Source: Toxorhynchites rutilus septentrionalis (taxonomy: Eukaryota > Arthropoda > Insecta > Diptera > Culicidae). Taken from it: DNA of 64,000 bases. Location of the stretch: the NCBI RefSeq assembly GCF_029784135.1, contig NC_073745.1, forward strand, positions 166,619,649 through 166,683,648, read 5' to 3'. The number at the start of each line of letters is the position of its first letter. Positions within the stretch are counted from its first letter, which is position 1. The position numbers and the translations under genes are program-made. The notes below the pieces were generated by a model. That model had not been told where the DNA came from. It worked only from the letters and a program-made list of their open reading frames with translations, and searched no databases. This document shows, piece by piece, positions 47,192 through 58,407 of this stretch.

Positions 47192-47736
47192 GGTTCCCGG
47201 AATAAATCGCCACAGAAAACGACTGCAACAGAAACCACCGCTTATAAAATGTGTAGTAGGCTATAAATATTGTGGCGCGGTATTGTATTTCAAAACAAGA
47301 ATTAACCGGGCAAACGTATCGCCCCAGGCAAACGTAACGCCCCGGGCAGACGTATACCGTCCGACGCTCGCTAGAGCTCGGTCGGACATTGCTAAAGGAT
47401 CGTATCCTATGTTTCAAACTAACCGGGCAATCAGTGGATCCCAGGTTTGCGTGCGAGACACCGCCGCTTCCGACGGCGGGTCGGCGGTGGACTCGGATTG
47501 CGTCATCTTGGCGGCATGGGCCGCCTCGATTCCTTATCCTCGCCAAATGGGGACTTCGTCCCCATTACATTGTCCTCAGAATAAATTTCGAAAAACGAGA
47601 ACAAGAGAATAAATTTATAATAGAAATGTGAGGCACATGATGTTTTTCCCGCGCCAAATATTTCTAGCCTACTACACTTTTTCTAAGCGGTTGTTTCTGT
47701 TGCAGTTGTTTACTGTGGCGATTTATTCCGGTCACC
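47192..47736. mobile_element. MULE-like element with GC-rich cargo
   Basis: The target GATAAACAC is duplicated (9 bases) at 47183-47191 and 47737-47745; element II shows the empty site. Inverted arms of about 90 bases start GGT(T/G)(C/A)CCGGAATAAATCGCC and contain AACTGCAACAGAAAC. Nine-base duplications with long inverted arms are typical of Mutator-like elements. The interior is GC-rich, with three tandem 18-base copies of GGGCAAACGTATCGCCCC (about 47309-47362) and short open frames I do not recognise. No transposase. Confidence 0.8.
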
Positions 47737-47860
47737 GATAAACACTTCATTCGAAAGATAAAATGTCTACGCGTCATATACTTGTTACTTTTTGATCCAA
47801 AAACTTGTTTCAATAGTCTTAAAATTGCTTTCAAAACAGGCTATTGAAATCACCAATCGG

Positions 47861-47897
47861 TATATAAGCGAGCGCCGCTCGTAAACCCACTCAGTTA
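47861..47897 (+). promoter_or_regulatory. TATA + initiator-like block in element III
   Basis: TATATAA at 47861-47867 and CACTCAGTTA 30 bases later, unchanged from element II. Confidence 0.5.
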
Positions 47898-49009
47898 TGA
47901 TTGAACAGCGATTGGAGCATGTTGTCGCTGTTGTTGTGAAGCTAATTTCGTTTATCATGAAAACGCTGATGAACGGTGTCACCAAGAGCCTGTTTGTGCA
48001 CCTAAGGCCAAAAGGGAATCCATCAGGAGGAGAGTGATGCCACGGTTCCGCTTGAAACATCGGAGCAGCCGCCACACACACACACACACATACACGCGCG
48101 GAATTCTCGTTGCTATCATCGTTACTGAAAAATAATCTGCCAGTTCCCCTGGGAATTGAAAAATACATTCATGCGAAAGAGTTTATTTTAATGTTTTCTA
48201 TCCATATAACACTGCAACCAAATACATTTGGTTTTGTTATTTTTCAATCAATCGCAATTAACAGGAAAGCTTCTGAATATTTTTTTTCCCCATCAGTGGA
48301 AATTTTCGTATCCAATATTGGATGCATAACATGAAAAACGGAAAATGTTTCACATCGCGAAAATCAAGTCATTTTCGAGCGATTATTTGCTTTCTACTCA
48401 TATAATGCTGCGACCAAATACATTTCGTTTTGGATTTTTTCAATCAAGTGCGATCAACGTAAGACCATGTCTTTCGGCAATTTATTAGAGGTGCAATGAA
48501 TCTTTAGGAATTCCTGCTCTACGTGCACTGGCAAACAATGTTTACTCAACAATTTCTCAAACGATAAATGGGTGTTGTGAGAAAGGATTAGCGAACGCGA
48601 AAACGACAAACGGGAGAAAGATACGTTTGGAGGTTGAAGGAAATTGGCAGAAAACTTCTTCATTCTATCATTCAAATAATGTGATTCATACCACATCGTT
48701 TTGCCAGAAAGAGATTATTAATGTTCAAAGGAGGAATCGAGTCCTCCGAGGAAATTACCCAGCGCAAATTAGAGTCGACTATCGATTGCGGCATTCGTAC
48801 ACAAATAATTTTATAATGCAGTTTCACCAAAGTGATTTCTTCGGATATATTCACTACATCATGTCATGTATTTCATATTCTTCATTAAGAAATCCATATC
48901 CATGGCACCTATCGGTAACGAATTATTATCGAAACCACGATTTTCGCTAAATGCTCCTTTCAGTTCGGCCTGTAAAAAACTTTTCTGTACTCTAATCCAT
49001 CAAATTTGG

Positions 49010-49025
49010 AGCCCTGAAAAGGGCC
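49010..49025 (-). other. Histone 3' stem-loop (minus arm, element III)
   Basis: Same GGCCCTTTTCAGGGCT hairpin as in element II, on the minus strand. Confidence 0.85.
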
Positions 49026-49031
49026 GTTGAT

Positions 49032-49378
49032 TATATGCTAAGCTAATATAGCACGCTCTCCTCGGATACGATGGGCCAGCTGGATGTCCTTGGGCATGAT
49101 GTGACGCGTTTTGCATGGATAGCACACAAATTGGTATCTTCGAATAAGCCTCCTGCAGCGTCATAGCCGCGGAACTTTGGAAGCGCAAGTCGGGTTTGAA
49201 GTCCTGAGCAATTCCACGATCCAAATGCTGCAAAGGTAGCTGCGGATCAGCAATTCGATCGACTTCTGATAGCGATGAATTTCACGCAAAGTTCCCGGTC
49301 GATAGCGATGTGGCTTCTCCACCTATCCTGCTACTGGTGCGCTTATCCGAGCTGACTTCGTGTGCATTACCACCAAAT
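49032..49378 (-). pseudogene. Histone H3 pseudogene, minus arm (element III)
   Basis: Counterpart of the element II minus arm, with the same deletions and almost the same bases. Recognisable blocks: [17 protein letters not shown] and the stem-loop. Not translatable as H3. Confidence 0.85.
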
Positions 49379-49653
49379 GACTAACGAGCTGTCTGCGAAA
49401 GACTAACGAGCTCGAGTCCTCACGGTGCGAGAGTAGAGTAAGAAATGAACGAAAGCAAAGGAAGCGTCATTTTATAAACCATAAAAGTATAGAATCTAAA
49501 TCCCACCCTTATTATATTCGTGAGTATACAGTAAGCTTATATAATAAAGAGGGTGGGGTTTACATTCGATTCTTTTATGTTTTATAAAATGACACTTCCC
49601 TTGCTTTCGTTCATTTCTTACTCTACTCTCGCACCGTGAGGACTCGTTTCATT

Positions 49654-50018
49654 GGGACTAAGCAGACAGCTCGTTAGTCCTTCGGTGGTAAGGCACCACG
49701 AAAGCAGCTCGGATAAGCGTACCAGTAGCAGGATAGGTGGAGAAGCCACATCGCTATCGACTGGGAACTTTGCGTGAAATTCATCGCTATCGGAAGTCGG
49801 CCGAATTGCTGATCCGCAAGCTACCTTTGCAGCTTTTGGTTCGTGGAATTGCTCAGGACTTCAAAACCGACTTGCGCTTCCAAAGTTCCGCGATTATGAC
49901 GCTGCAGGAGGCTTATTCGAAGATACAAATTTGTGTGCTATCAACGTAAAACGCGTCACATCATGCCCAAGGACATTCAGCTGGCCCGTCGAATCCAAGG
50001 AGATGGTGCTATATTAGC
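49654..50018 (+). pseudogene. Histone H3 pseudogene, plus arm (element III)
   Basis: Counterpart of the element II plus arm. [38 protein letters not shown] and DLRFQSSA are readable. It differs from element II at a few bases (for example a Pro-to-Leu change after HRYR). Confidence 0.86.
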
Positions 50019-50034
50019 TTAGCATATAATCAAC

Positions 50035-50050
50035 GGCCCTTTTCAGGGCT
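50035..50050 (+). other. Histone 3' stem-loop (plus arm, element III)
   Basis: GGCCCTTTTCAGGGCT after the H3 plus arm. Confidence 0.85.
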
Positions 50051-50584
50051 CCAAATTTGATGGATTAGAGTTCAGAAAAGTTTTTTGCAGGCCAAACTGA
50101 AATGAGAATTTTCGTTTGGATGCCATACAGCATCGAGAAAATTCCGGAAAGATCTAATCGTTGCTGAAAAATAATCTGCCAGTTCCCTGGGAATTGAAGA
50201 ATACATCCATGCGAAAGAGTTTATTTTAATGTTTTCTAATTATATGGCGAACACAGCGACCAAATACATTTGATTTCGTAATTTTTCAATCAAGTGTAAT
50301 TAGCTGGAAAGCTTCTGAAGATTATTCTTTCCCATCAGTAGGATATTTTCCTATCCAATAATGGATGCATAACATGAAAAACGGAAAATGTTTCGTATCG
50401 CCAAAATTATATATTTTCAATCGATTATTGCTCAGTCGCCGAAATTTTCATACTCAGAGAGTTCATTCTCCTCTAGTTTGCCTTCCAAATTGCCATCGTA
50501 AACCACACCTTCTCTCGATTCAATCACGCACGAAAAGCATACTGAAATGATATTCTGGTGGTGAAACCCATTCATTTTTCGTGA

Positions 50585-50736
50585 GGCGTCGTGCACAAAT
50601 TACGTAACGCGATAAGGGGGGAGGGGTTAGATGTTGCGTTACTTTCTGTTTATTAGAGATAGGAAATTGCGTTACGAAAGGGGGGGGGGAGGTTCAAAAT
50701 CCGGATTTTTGCGTTACGTAATTTGTGCACGACGCC
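50585..50736. mobile_element. 152-bp MITE, TGA target (in element III)
   Basis: Same MITE at the same internal position as 44157-44307, one base longer in the G run. It was therefore present in the parent before elements II and III spread. Confidence 0.75.
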
Positions 50737-51392
50737 TGAGGACATCGACAAGACAACATCGTTACTGAACGAGCTGAACGGCGAGGGATCGAGGTATTCA
50801 TTACCTGGCTTGACCTGACCTGAAATGCAATCAGTTTGTTTTAACTGTGAGGGAGCGCAGAAAAGCCGATCGATCAGAATGAGAAGAGAAGGTGACCAAG
50901 AGAGTATCAGCATCGAAATACGGTTCCTCGGGAAGACATAGAAGCAGCCGCCACACACACACACATACACGCGCGCAACTCTTTTCGTTTGCTGGTTATC
51001 GAGAGGAAACCTGGAAAGAAATGATCGTTGCTGAAAAATAATCTGCCAGTTCCCTTGGAATTGAAAATTACATTCAAGCGAGTTTATTTTAATGTTTTCT
51101 ATCCATATAATACTGCGACCACATACATTTGGTTTTGTGATTTGTCAATCAATTGCAGTTAACAGGAAAGCTTCTGAAGATTATTCTTCAGAACAAGGTT
51201 TTTTGTATCCAATATTGGATGCATAAAACCTTGAGTCTTCAAAGTAACACTCTCGTTTTTGAAGTCACCCAAATATTTATTTATTCATTCATTCAGGATG
51301 GATTTAGATTCAACTTCGAACAAATGATCTCTAAATCAACGATAGTCCTACGTCACCCTTGCGGTTATACCATAGATATAACCCACTTCCTG

Positions 51393-51549
51393 TTTTTTCT
51401 CTTAAATTATTGCTAGCGTTCAAAATCATAAGGGCCCAACTGACATTTTAGAAGAAACTGAAACATCAGTGTTAATGAGGTGTTTTTAACTTAATTACAA
51501 TTCAGTGTTACTTCTAGTCAAATGTTAACTCTAGGATTATTTGAATAAA
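51393..51549. other. Short unique segment
   Basis: Intron DNA between element III and the BEL element; nothing recognised. Confidence 0.4.
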
Positions 51550-51554
51550 CCTCT

Positions 51555-51870
51555 TGTTTGATATTGCATTTTTATACGATAATGTATTCAGAAAAACTTT
51601 TCCGTGCATGCTATAAGTATGGAACACCTTCAATCCAATGTACTGAAATTACACAAGCTTGAATATTATGAATTATTTTGAATTCTACTGTTTCCTCTGT
51701 CTATTGGTATCGCATTATATAAAAGCCCGAAGTAGATAAATAAAACTCTCTCTTATCATACAACTCTACATCTGTGTACATCATTTATTGGAAGAAGTCA
51801 TTGATTTCGACAAGTTCGCCTCGCTCGCTCTCAGAGGATAGAGAAAATAAGTATATCTAAGTCTTCAACA
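51555..51870 (+). repeat. BEL left LTR
   Basis: Starts TGTTTGATATTGC, ends AGTCTTCAACA. Promoter-like TATATAAAA at 51716-51724 and poly(A) signal AATAAA at 51739-51744, close together so that the R region is short. Confidence 0.93.
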
Positions 51871-51871
51871 G

Positions 51872-51890
51872 TGGTGCCGAAACCCGGGAA
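51872..51890 (+). other. Primer-binding site
   Basis: TGGTGCCGAAACCCGGGAA begins one base after the LTR. TGG is complementary to a tRNA CCA end; the tRNA species is not assigned. Confidence 0.8.
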
Positions 51891-52132
51891 TCGTCTCGCC
51901 GGATAACTATCGGGTCAAAAGTGTGTCGCAGCAGTACAATTCGAATGTGTCTGAGCCCCCTTTGGCTGACTCGAAGCAATTGATCGACGAATTCTACATC
52001 AAGAATACGTGACCAGCCGTCGTCACCTCCGAAAGCGTGAAGTTGCCTCAACTTCTCTTATTCATCTCGTTCATCGAAAAACCGACTCAGTTACCAGGTA
52101 CGTCACATTTATCTCGTTGATTGTCCGAGATC

Positions 52133-54023
52133 ATGCCAACACCTGCAATGAGAAAAACTCGCACTAGTGTAGTGAATCGGTTAAAAATTTTACACAGACG
52201 TAGGTCGAACATTCTCGGCTCCGCGCAGCTTATAAAAACTTTTAATGATGAATACCATGAAGGCATGGTTCATCAAATACAGGTTAGAATAGATCTACTC
52301 GATGATCTATGGAAAAGATTTTGTGAAATACAGAATGAAATCGAAATATATGAGGAATCCGAAGATTCTGAGGACCTTTCAGAACAACGTGTGTCATTCC
52401 AGAACATTTATGTTGATCTCAAATCCTCTCTAATCACAAAATTGCCTCATGATAATCTCGTTTCAACTTCTCGTGTACCGACAGGTCAGGTACAGCCACA
52501 AATCACACAAGCAATTCGTCTTCCGGAGATTAGAATCCCAGAATTCGATGGGAATCCGGAAAAGTGGATTGAGTTCCGAGATCTTTTCAAGTCGCTTCCT
52601 AACTTCCGTTCAAAAAATGCATTATTTGAAGGCTGCATTGAAAGGTGAAGCACATCAAATAATTTCGTCAATTCTCGTATCCACCGAAAATTATCAAATT
52701 GCGTTGAAAGCTATCGAAGAAAGGTATGATAATCCTAACCTATTGATTAAGCGTCATATCTCTGCATTGTTCTCTATTCCTACATTGAAACGCGAATCTG
52801 CTTCAGGGCTATCCGAATTGCTCGATCAATTTGATCGCCATGTTAGTGTGCTGAACCAATTGGAGGGTCCAGATCGTCACTGGAATTCGGTCCTCGTGGA
52901 GAGTCTAAGTCGTCGTTTAGACTCAGTGACATTAAGGGAATGGGAAAAACAGGGCAAAGATAATGAGCGACCAACGTATGAACAATTAGTGAACTTCGTC
53001 AGAAAACAAGCTCGTACGTTACTATCGGTGAAACTATCCCAAAATGCAAGTGTATTTAGCAATGATGAGAAGCGACCAACCAAAACGGGTTCGACATTGG
53101 TCGCCACCGAACCTTCGATTAGATGCCCTCAGTGTAAGCAGAGTCATTTTTTGTATAACTGTGTACAATATAAGAGTTTACCGCCAAAGCAGCGTTTTAA
53201 TCTTGCCAAACGATATAAATTGTGTATAAATTGTCTAGGTGGTTATCACATGGCTAAAAATTGTAACTCGGCTAATTGTGGAGTGTGTGGAAATCGGCAT
53301 CACACACTATTACATCTGCCTACAGCAGATAGTTTGGATCGTTCTCAAACTAACTCGAGAGTATCGCAGTCATTTATCGCTAATGAACAATCGGTAGAAA
53401 GTGAAGAACAATTATATCCTAATCAGTACAATACGCAATCGTATAATATATCACCGTCGGGTTCGAAATCTACGCATATGCCAGTGGTTCATACCCTCGC
53501 GACTCTCTCGTCGACTACATCTACCACAGTGAGTTCATTATCTGCACACTCTGAAGGAAATAAGCCAGAGTCAACCTTAACACAGATGTATCCGTCGCGT
53601 AATATCGGGTGTGAACTGTTTCTAGCAACAGCCTTGATCAAGGTGAAAGATTTGTTCGATCGTAATCACTTCGTGCGTATCGTGTTGGACAGTTGTTCGC
53701 AGTGTAATTTCGTTTCGGAGTCCCTAGTTATGAAACTTGGACTCAAGCGTAGTAAAACAAACGTGGATGTGATCGGTGTCGGTACGGGAAAAGTACATAT
53801 CACGGAAACAGTTATGCTTAATATAAAGTCTCGAGTAAGCAAATTTGAAGCTGCAGTGTCATGTCTGGTTATCCCGATAATACCGGCGATTTTGCCCAGT
53901 AAAAACATCAACATTTCGAAATGGAATATACCGTCGAATGTAGTGCTCGCTGATCCTCGTTTTAACATTAGTGCGGGAGTTGATGTTCTCTTCTCGAGCT
54001 CAGCCGAAACAAATTTTAAATGA
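52133..54023 (+). pseudogene. BEL gag-protease region, frameshifted
   Basis: Start ATG 52133 (MPTPAMRKTRTS). A coiled-coil-like N-terminal part leads to the DUF1759-type gag core (LPEIRIPEFDGNPEKWIEFR). A small deletion near 52598 shifts the frame; the core resumes as SVQKMHYLKAALKGEA. Zinc knuckles CPQCKQSHFLYNC and CINCLGGYHMAKNC with CGVCGNRHH are at 53120-53310. The aspartic protease begins at about 53590, but its active-site triplet reads LDSCSQ, Cys instead of Gly after Asp-Ser. The frame runs into unrelated pol sequence at about 53995 and stops at 54023. Confidence 0.85.
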
Positions 54024-54550
54024 TAAATTGTGGTGGCATGGTCCAGAATTTTTATTGAAACCTGAACATCTTTGGCCAATTATTGAATCTGCAACAGGTG
54101 AAAATGATATACATTCAACTGAACGTAGACTTGTCGTATCGTTGCTCACTAAAAATAGTACTCATGAGCATTGGGACATTTTTGAAAGATTTTCGGAGCT
54201 GTCGAAATTGTTGAAAGTCGTTTCATGGTGTACGAGATTTTTCTACAATACTTCGAAGAAGCATTTAAAAATTACTGGTCCGTTAACACCAAACGAGTTA
54301 AACACTACACTGAAACTATTAATTCGAGTTGCACAAGAATGTTCTTTCCCGAATGAATTTAAATCAATTAATAAAATGAAAGGTGAAGACTGCACTCAGC
54401 CTGAAATGAATTTCAAATCGCTATTGAAAGGTTTAAATGTGTATTTGGATGATTTTGGTTTACTTCGAATCAAAGGGCGCCTCGAAAGATTGTCCGCACC
54501 TTTGGATACCAGATGTCCGATCCTGTTACCTTCAAACCACAAAAAATAAG
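53995..54550 (+). pseudogene. Ectopic copy of pol segment inside the protease
   Basis: A near-identical copy of 56591-57139 (the segment before the integrase zinc finger: KQILNDKLWWHGPEFLLKPE ... LLPSNHK). It differs by a few substitutions and a 9-base extra stretch. It is followed by a second copy of the protease segment 53755-53990 at 54555-54793. Junctions show short identities (CTCGAG, then GTAAAACAAAC). Confidence 0.85.
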
Positions 54551-54554
54551 TAAG

Positions 54555-55437
54555 TAAAACAAACGTGGATGTGATCGGTGTCGGTACGGGAAAAGTACAT
54601 ATCACGGAAACAGTTATGCTTAATATAAAGTCTCGAGTAAGCAAATTTGAAGCTGCAGTGTCATGTCTGGTTATCCCGAAAATACCGGCGATTTTGCCCA
54701 GTAAAAACATCAACATTTCGAAATGGAATATACCGTCGAATGTAGTGCTCGCTGATCCTCGTTTTAACATTAGTGCGGGAGTTGATGTTCTCGTCGGCGC
54801 GGAATTATTCTTTTCGTTGCTAGAATCTAGCCGAATTTCGTTTGCTCAAGGTTATCCTCTATTACAGAGTACCGTATTCGGATTCGTGGTGTCGGGAATG
54901 TATTCATCTGCTGCAAATCAATCGCCGATTTGCATTATTAGTACCGCCAATAGTCTAGAAACAATGCTCCAAAGGTTTTGGGAAATTGAAAATTTCGACG
55001 TCGGTAGAGCGTTAACTTTAGACGAGCAACGGTGTGAAGATCATTTTAGAAGAACTGTGTCGCGGGAACCTGATGGAAGATACGTGGTTCGACTACCGCT
55101 ACGCGAAGACCGGTTACCCTATCTTGGAGACGCGTATCAGCTGGCTCATCGCCGGTTTCTATCAACTGAACGGCGTTTCAGGACGGACTCGAACCTCCGT
55201 GACAGCTATCATCAATTCATGGATGAGTACGCAAGATTGGGGCACATGCAGCGCACTACGCATACAGGTAAACCATTTACTTTTCTACCTCACCATCCTG
55301 TAATCCGCCCTGATAGTACCACAACAAAAATACGTGTAGTTTTTGATGGTTCGTGTAATGAAGGTAATCAATTATCGTTAAATGACGTTTTATATGCCGG
55401 ACCAACGGTTCAACCAACTTTAGTATCGATTGTTTAA
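54555..55437 (+). pseudogene. BEL protease repeat and reverse-transcriptase N-terminus
   Basis: Opens with the duplicated protease tail (VDVIGVGTGKVHI ... FNISAGVDVLVGAELF) and continues to the pol linker, SLETMLQRFWEIENF, and the start of the reverse transcriptase (RVVFDGSCNEGNQLSLNDVL). A one-base loss in a T run near 55430 creates a stop at 55435-55437. Confidence 0.85.
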
Positions 55438-55445
55438 ATTTTCGA

Positions 55446-56417
55446 ATCCCAAGGTATGTGTTTATCGCTGACATTGAAAAAATGTTCAGACAAATTTGGG
55501 TTCATCCGGAGGATCGACGTTGGCTTCAAATTTTTTGGAGAATAAATTCGACTGATCCGCTTTCAATATTTCAATTGACAACAGTTACATATGGCACAAC
55601 GTGTGCTCCTTTCCAAGCTACGCGAGTTTTGATGCAATCGGCAGATGATGAAGAGTCGCGGTTTCCGTTAGGTGCAAAAATAATTAGGAAAAACACTTAT
55701 GTTGACGATACATTGGCTGGTGGTGACAATTTGAACGACGTTGTCAATGCTGCAGCGCAGTTAAGGTTGCTATTAGCCGCCGGCGGTTTCAGTCTTCGGA
55801 AATGGTGTGCTAATGACGCGAAGGTTTTACGGGAAATACCCCCTGACCTAATTGAGATGCCGAGTGAGATTGAAATAGATAGGTCGTCGTCAGTGAAAAC
55901 TCTAGGGTTGCTCTGGAATCCTCACATCGATCAATTTGCTTTCAAAATTCCAGATTTATCCAGCACAGATACGATCTCTAAACGCGTTGTTGTATCGGAA
56001 ATGGCCCAATTATTCGACCCCATGGGCCTAGTCGGATCGGTAGTTGCAGCAGCTAAAATCTTCGTACAGCGTTTATGGATAGGTCAGCATACGTGGGATG
56101 AACCACTCCCGGATGAGTTGAAAGACTGGTGGCAAGATTATCGCGAACAACTGCCGCTACTGCACCAGTTGAGAGTGCCTCGACGTGTAATCACTAGTAC
56201 GTCATATACGATCCATTGTTTTTGTGACGCATCCGAACGAGACTATGGATGCTGCGTATATATAGTTTCTACTAACACGCGTGGTGGTAGAATAAGCAAC
56301 CTACTAATCACTAAATCGAGAGTTGCTCCTCTAAGAACACAATCAATCCCTCGCTTGGAATTGTGTGCTGCTTTGCTAGGCAGTCAACTGATTAATCAAA
56401 TTCTAACTTCCACATAA
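55446..56417 (+). pseudogene. BEL reverse transcriptase-RNase H
   Basis: The reverse transcriptase core has the catalytic Asp in FIADIEKMFRQI, the TYGTTCAPFQA motif and YVDDTLAGGDN. The RNase H begins with FCDASERDYGCCVY and the acidic motif IPRLELCAALL. Premature TAA at 56415-56417; the same frame goes on to WTDSSVVLQW and HVPSEMNPADQISRG. Confidence 0.88.
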
Positions 56418-56606
56418 TTTTCTGGATCTGTGGTATTTTGGACAGATTCGTCAGTGGTATTGCAATGGATTAATTCACCGTCATTTGCTTGGAAAACGTT
56501 CGTATCGAATAGAATTTCAGAAATTCAAAAACTTTCTGACGGACATACATGGAGGCATGTTCCATCAGAAATGAACCCAGCTGATCAAATATCTCGAGGA
56601 GCTTAG

Positions 56607-58079
56607 CCGAAACAAATTTTAAATGATAAATTGTGGTGGCATGGTCCAGAATTTTTATTGAAACCTGAACATCTTTGGCCAATTATTGAATCTGCAACAG
56701 GTGAAAATGATATACATTCAACTGAACGTAGACTTGTCGTATCGTTGCTCACTAAAAATAGTGCTCATGAGCATTGGGACATTTTTGAAAGATTTTCGGA
56801 GCTGTTGAAAGTCGTTTCATGGTGTACGAGATTTTTCTACAATACTTCGAAGAAGCATTTAAAAATTACTGGTCCGTTAACACCAAACGAGTTAAACACT
56901 ACACTGAAACTTTTAATTCGAGTTGCACAAGAATGTTCTTTCCCGAATGAATTTAAATCAATTAATAAAATGAAAGGTGAAGACTGCACTCAGCCTGAAA
57001 TTAATTTCAAATCGCTATTGAAAGGTTTAAATGTGTATTTGGATGATTTTGGTTTACTTCGAATCAAAGGGCGCCTCGAAAGATTGTCCGCACCTTTGGA
57101 TACCAGATGTCCGATCCTGTTACCTTCAAACCACAAAATTACATTTTTAATTGCTCGGTCAATCCATCTTCAAACGTTGCATTCTGGTCCTACATTATTA
57201 TTATCAACCATTTGTCAACGTTTTTGGCCATTACATGGAAGGAAGATTACACGAAAAATAGTTCGTGAATGCATCCAATGTTTTCGTTGTAATCCTCGGA
57301 TGAGTAATCAAATCATGGCTCCACTCCCTGAAGTGAGGATTACGCCAGCGCGAATATTTTCGAACTGTGGATTAGATTATTGTGGACCTTTCCTCGTTCG
57401 TCCACTCGTAGGTCGGGGTGCATCGGTTAAAATTTACGTTGCGAATTTTATTTGTATGGTCTCGAAAGCCATCCACCTGGAAATCGTGTATGATTTATCG
57501 TCACAGGCTTGTATAAATGCAATGAAACGCTTTATTGCCAGACGTGGACGTTTAGTAAACCTGTACTGTGACAATGCAACCGCCTTTGTTGGAGCAAAAC
57601 GAGAGCTCAAAGAACTTCGCTTACAATTTCTCGACCAATTTAAACATGAGTCTTGGAACAGTTTTTGTTTACAACAAGGAATTAATTTTAATTTTATTCC
57701 AGCTCGTTTCCCTCACTTCGGAGGCTTGTGGGAAGCAGGTATAAAATCTTTTAAATTTCATTTCCGTCGAATTTTGGGAAATAAAGCACTTCGGCTTGAC
57801 GAAATGGTAACAGCTGTGACTCAAATTGAGAGTATACTAAACTCCAGACCACTAACGCAGTTGTCTGACAATGCAGAAGATTTAAATGCATTGACACCAG
57901 GTCATTTCATAATAGGAGAGCCAATGTTCTCTATTCCTGAACCAGATATATCAAATTCAGAACTTAATCGACTGAATCGATTCCAGGAGCTAAGACGTTC
58001 CGTCCAAGATTTTTGGCGCCGGTGGTCCCGCGATTACGTGAGTCAACTCCATCAACGACCGAAATGGCAAACCGAAACG
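56607..58079 (+). pseudogene. BEL integrase region
   Basis: Follows a TAG stop at 56604-56606. Contains the zinc-binding pairs in SIHLQTLHSG and CIQCFRC, and the DDE core: Asp in GLDYCGPF, Asp in CDNATAFVG, Glu in GGLWEAGIKSF (17350-base-independent; about 57365-57745). The C-terminal DUF5641-type part (DFWRRWSRDYVSQLHQRPKW) meets a TAG at 58080-58082. The same frame continues (VLVLVKQENLPPLQWNLGRI) to 58328. Confidence 0.88.
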
Positions 58080-58082
58080 TAG

Positions 58083-58328
58083 CTCCATCCCATCGAAGGC
58101 GTTTTGGTATTGGTCAAACAAGAGAACCTCCCACCTCTACAGTGGAACTTAGGACGCATTGTACAAACGCTTCCAGGGAGCGACAGTCACGTCAGAGTAG
58201 TCCTAGTTCGCACCGCACTGTTCACTGTTCAAACGCGCCGTCACCGAGGTATGCATCCTCCCAATAGACGTCCCACAGAAGCCAGGAACAATCGAGGACC
58301 AAGTGTTGACCGAACCAAAATAGGATAG
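58083..58328 (+). pseudogene. BEL integrase C-terminal tail after stop
   Basis: In frame with the integrase, separated only by TAG 58080-58082. It encodes LPPLQWNLGRIVQTLPGSD and VVLVRTALFTVQTRR, the conserved C-terminal barrel of BEL pol proteins, and ends TAG before the right LTR. Confidence 0.8.
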
Positions 58329-58407
58329 GGTTCGCATGCGGATGCACTGAAGTGGAGGACCTGGATGTCGAAGTGTTGAAACTAGGGAGTTTCAACAGGG
58401 GCCTGTG

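Larger units (their letters stand above)
47056..51392 (+). mobile_element. Helentron/HINE-like element III (histone H3-bearing, with MULE-like insert)
   Basis: Left tip TGACGTAGGACTACG, inner inverted partner near 51341-51354, hairpin 51363-51383 and end CCTG before TTTTTT, as in elements I and II. Without the 47192-47736 insertion and its duplication it has the length of element II to within a few bases and nearly the same sequence, including the H3 palindrome and the nested 152-bp MITE. Flanks differ from those of element II. Same orientation, 2.1 kb apart. Confidence 0.68.

Noticed and set aside
46998..47612. Long frames on both strands inside the MULE-like insert as genes
   Set aside because: They cross the insertion borders into host element DNA and are created by GC-rich 18-base repeats.
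43309..49949. Functional histone H3 genes
   Set aside because: Start codons are lost, Lys codons are stops and core segments are deleted in all four arms.
41183..51392. Elements II and III as one segmental duplication
   Set aside because: Sequences outside the element tips are unrelated, while the tips coincide with those of the distant element I.
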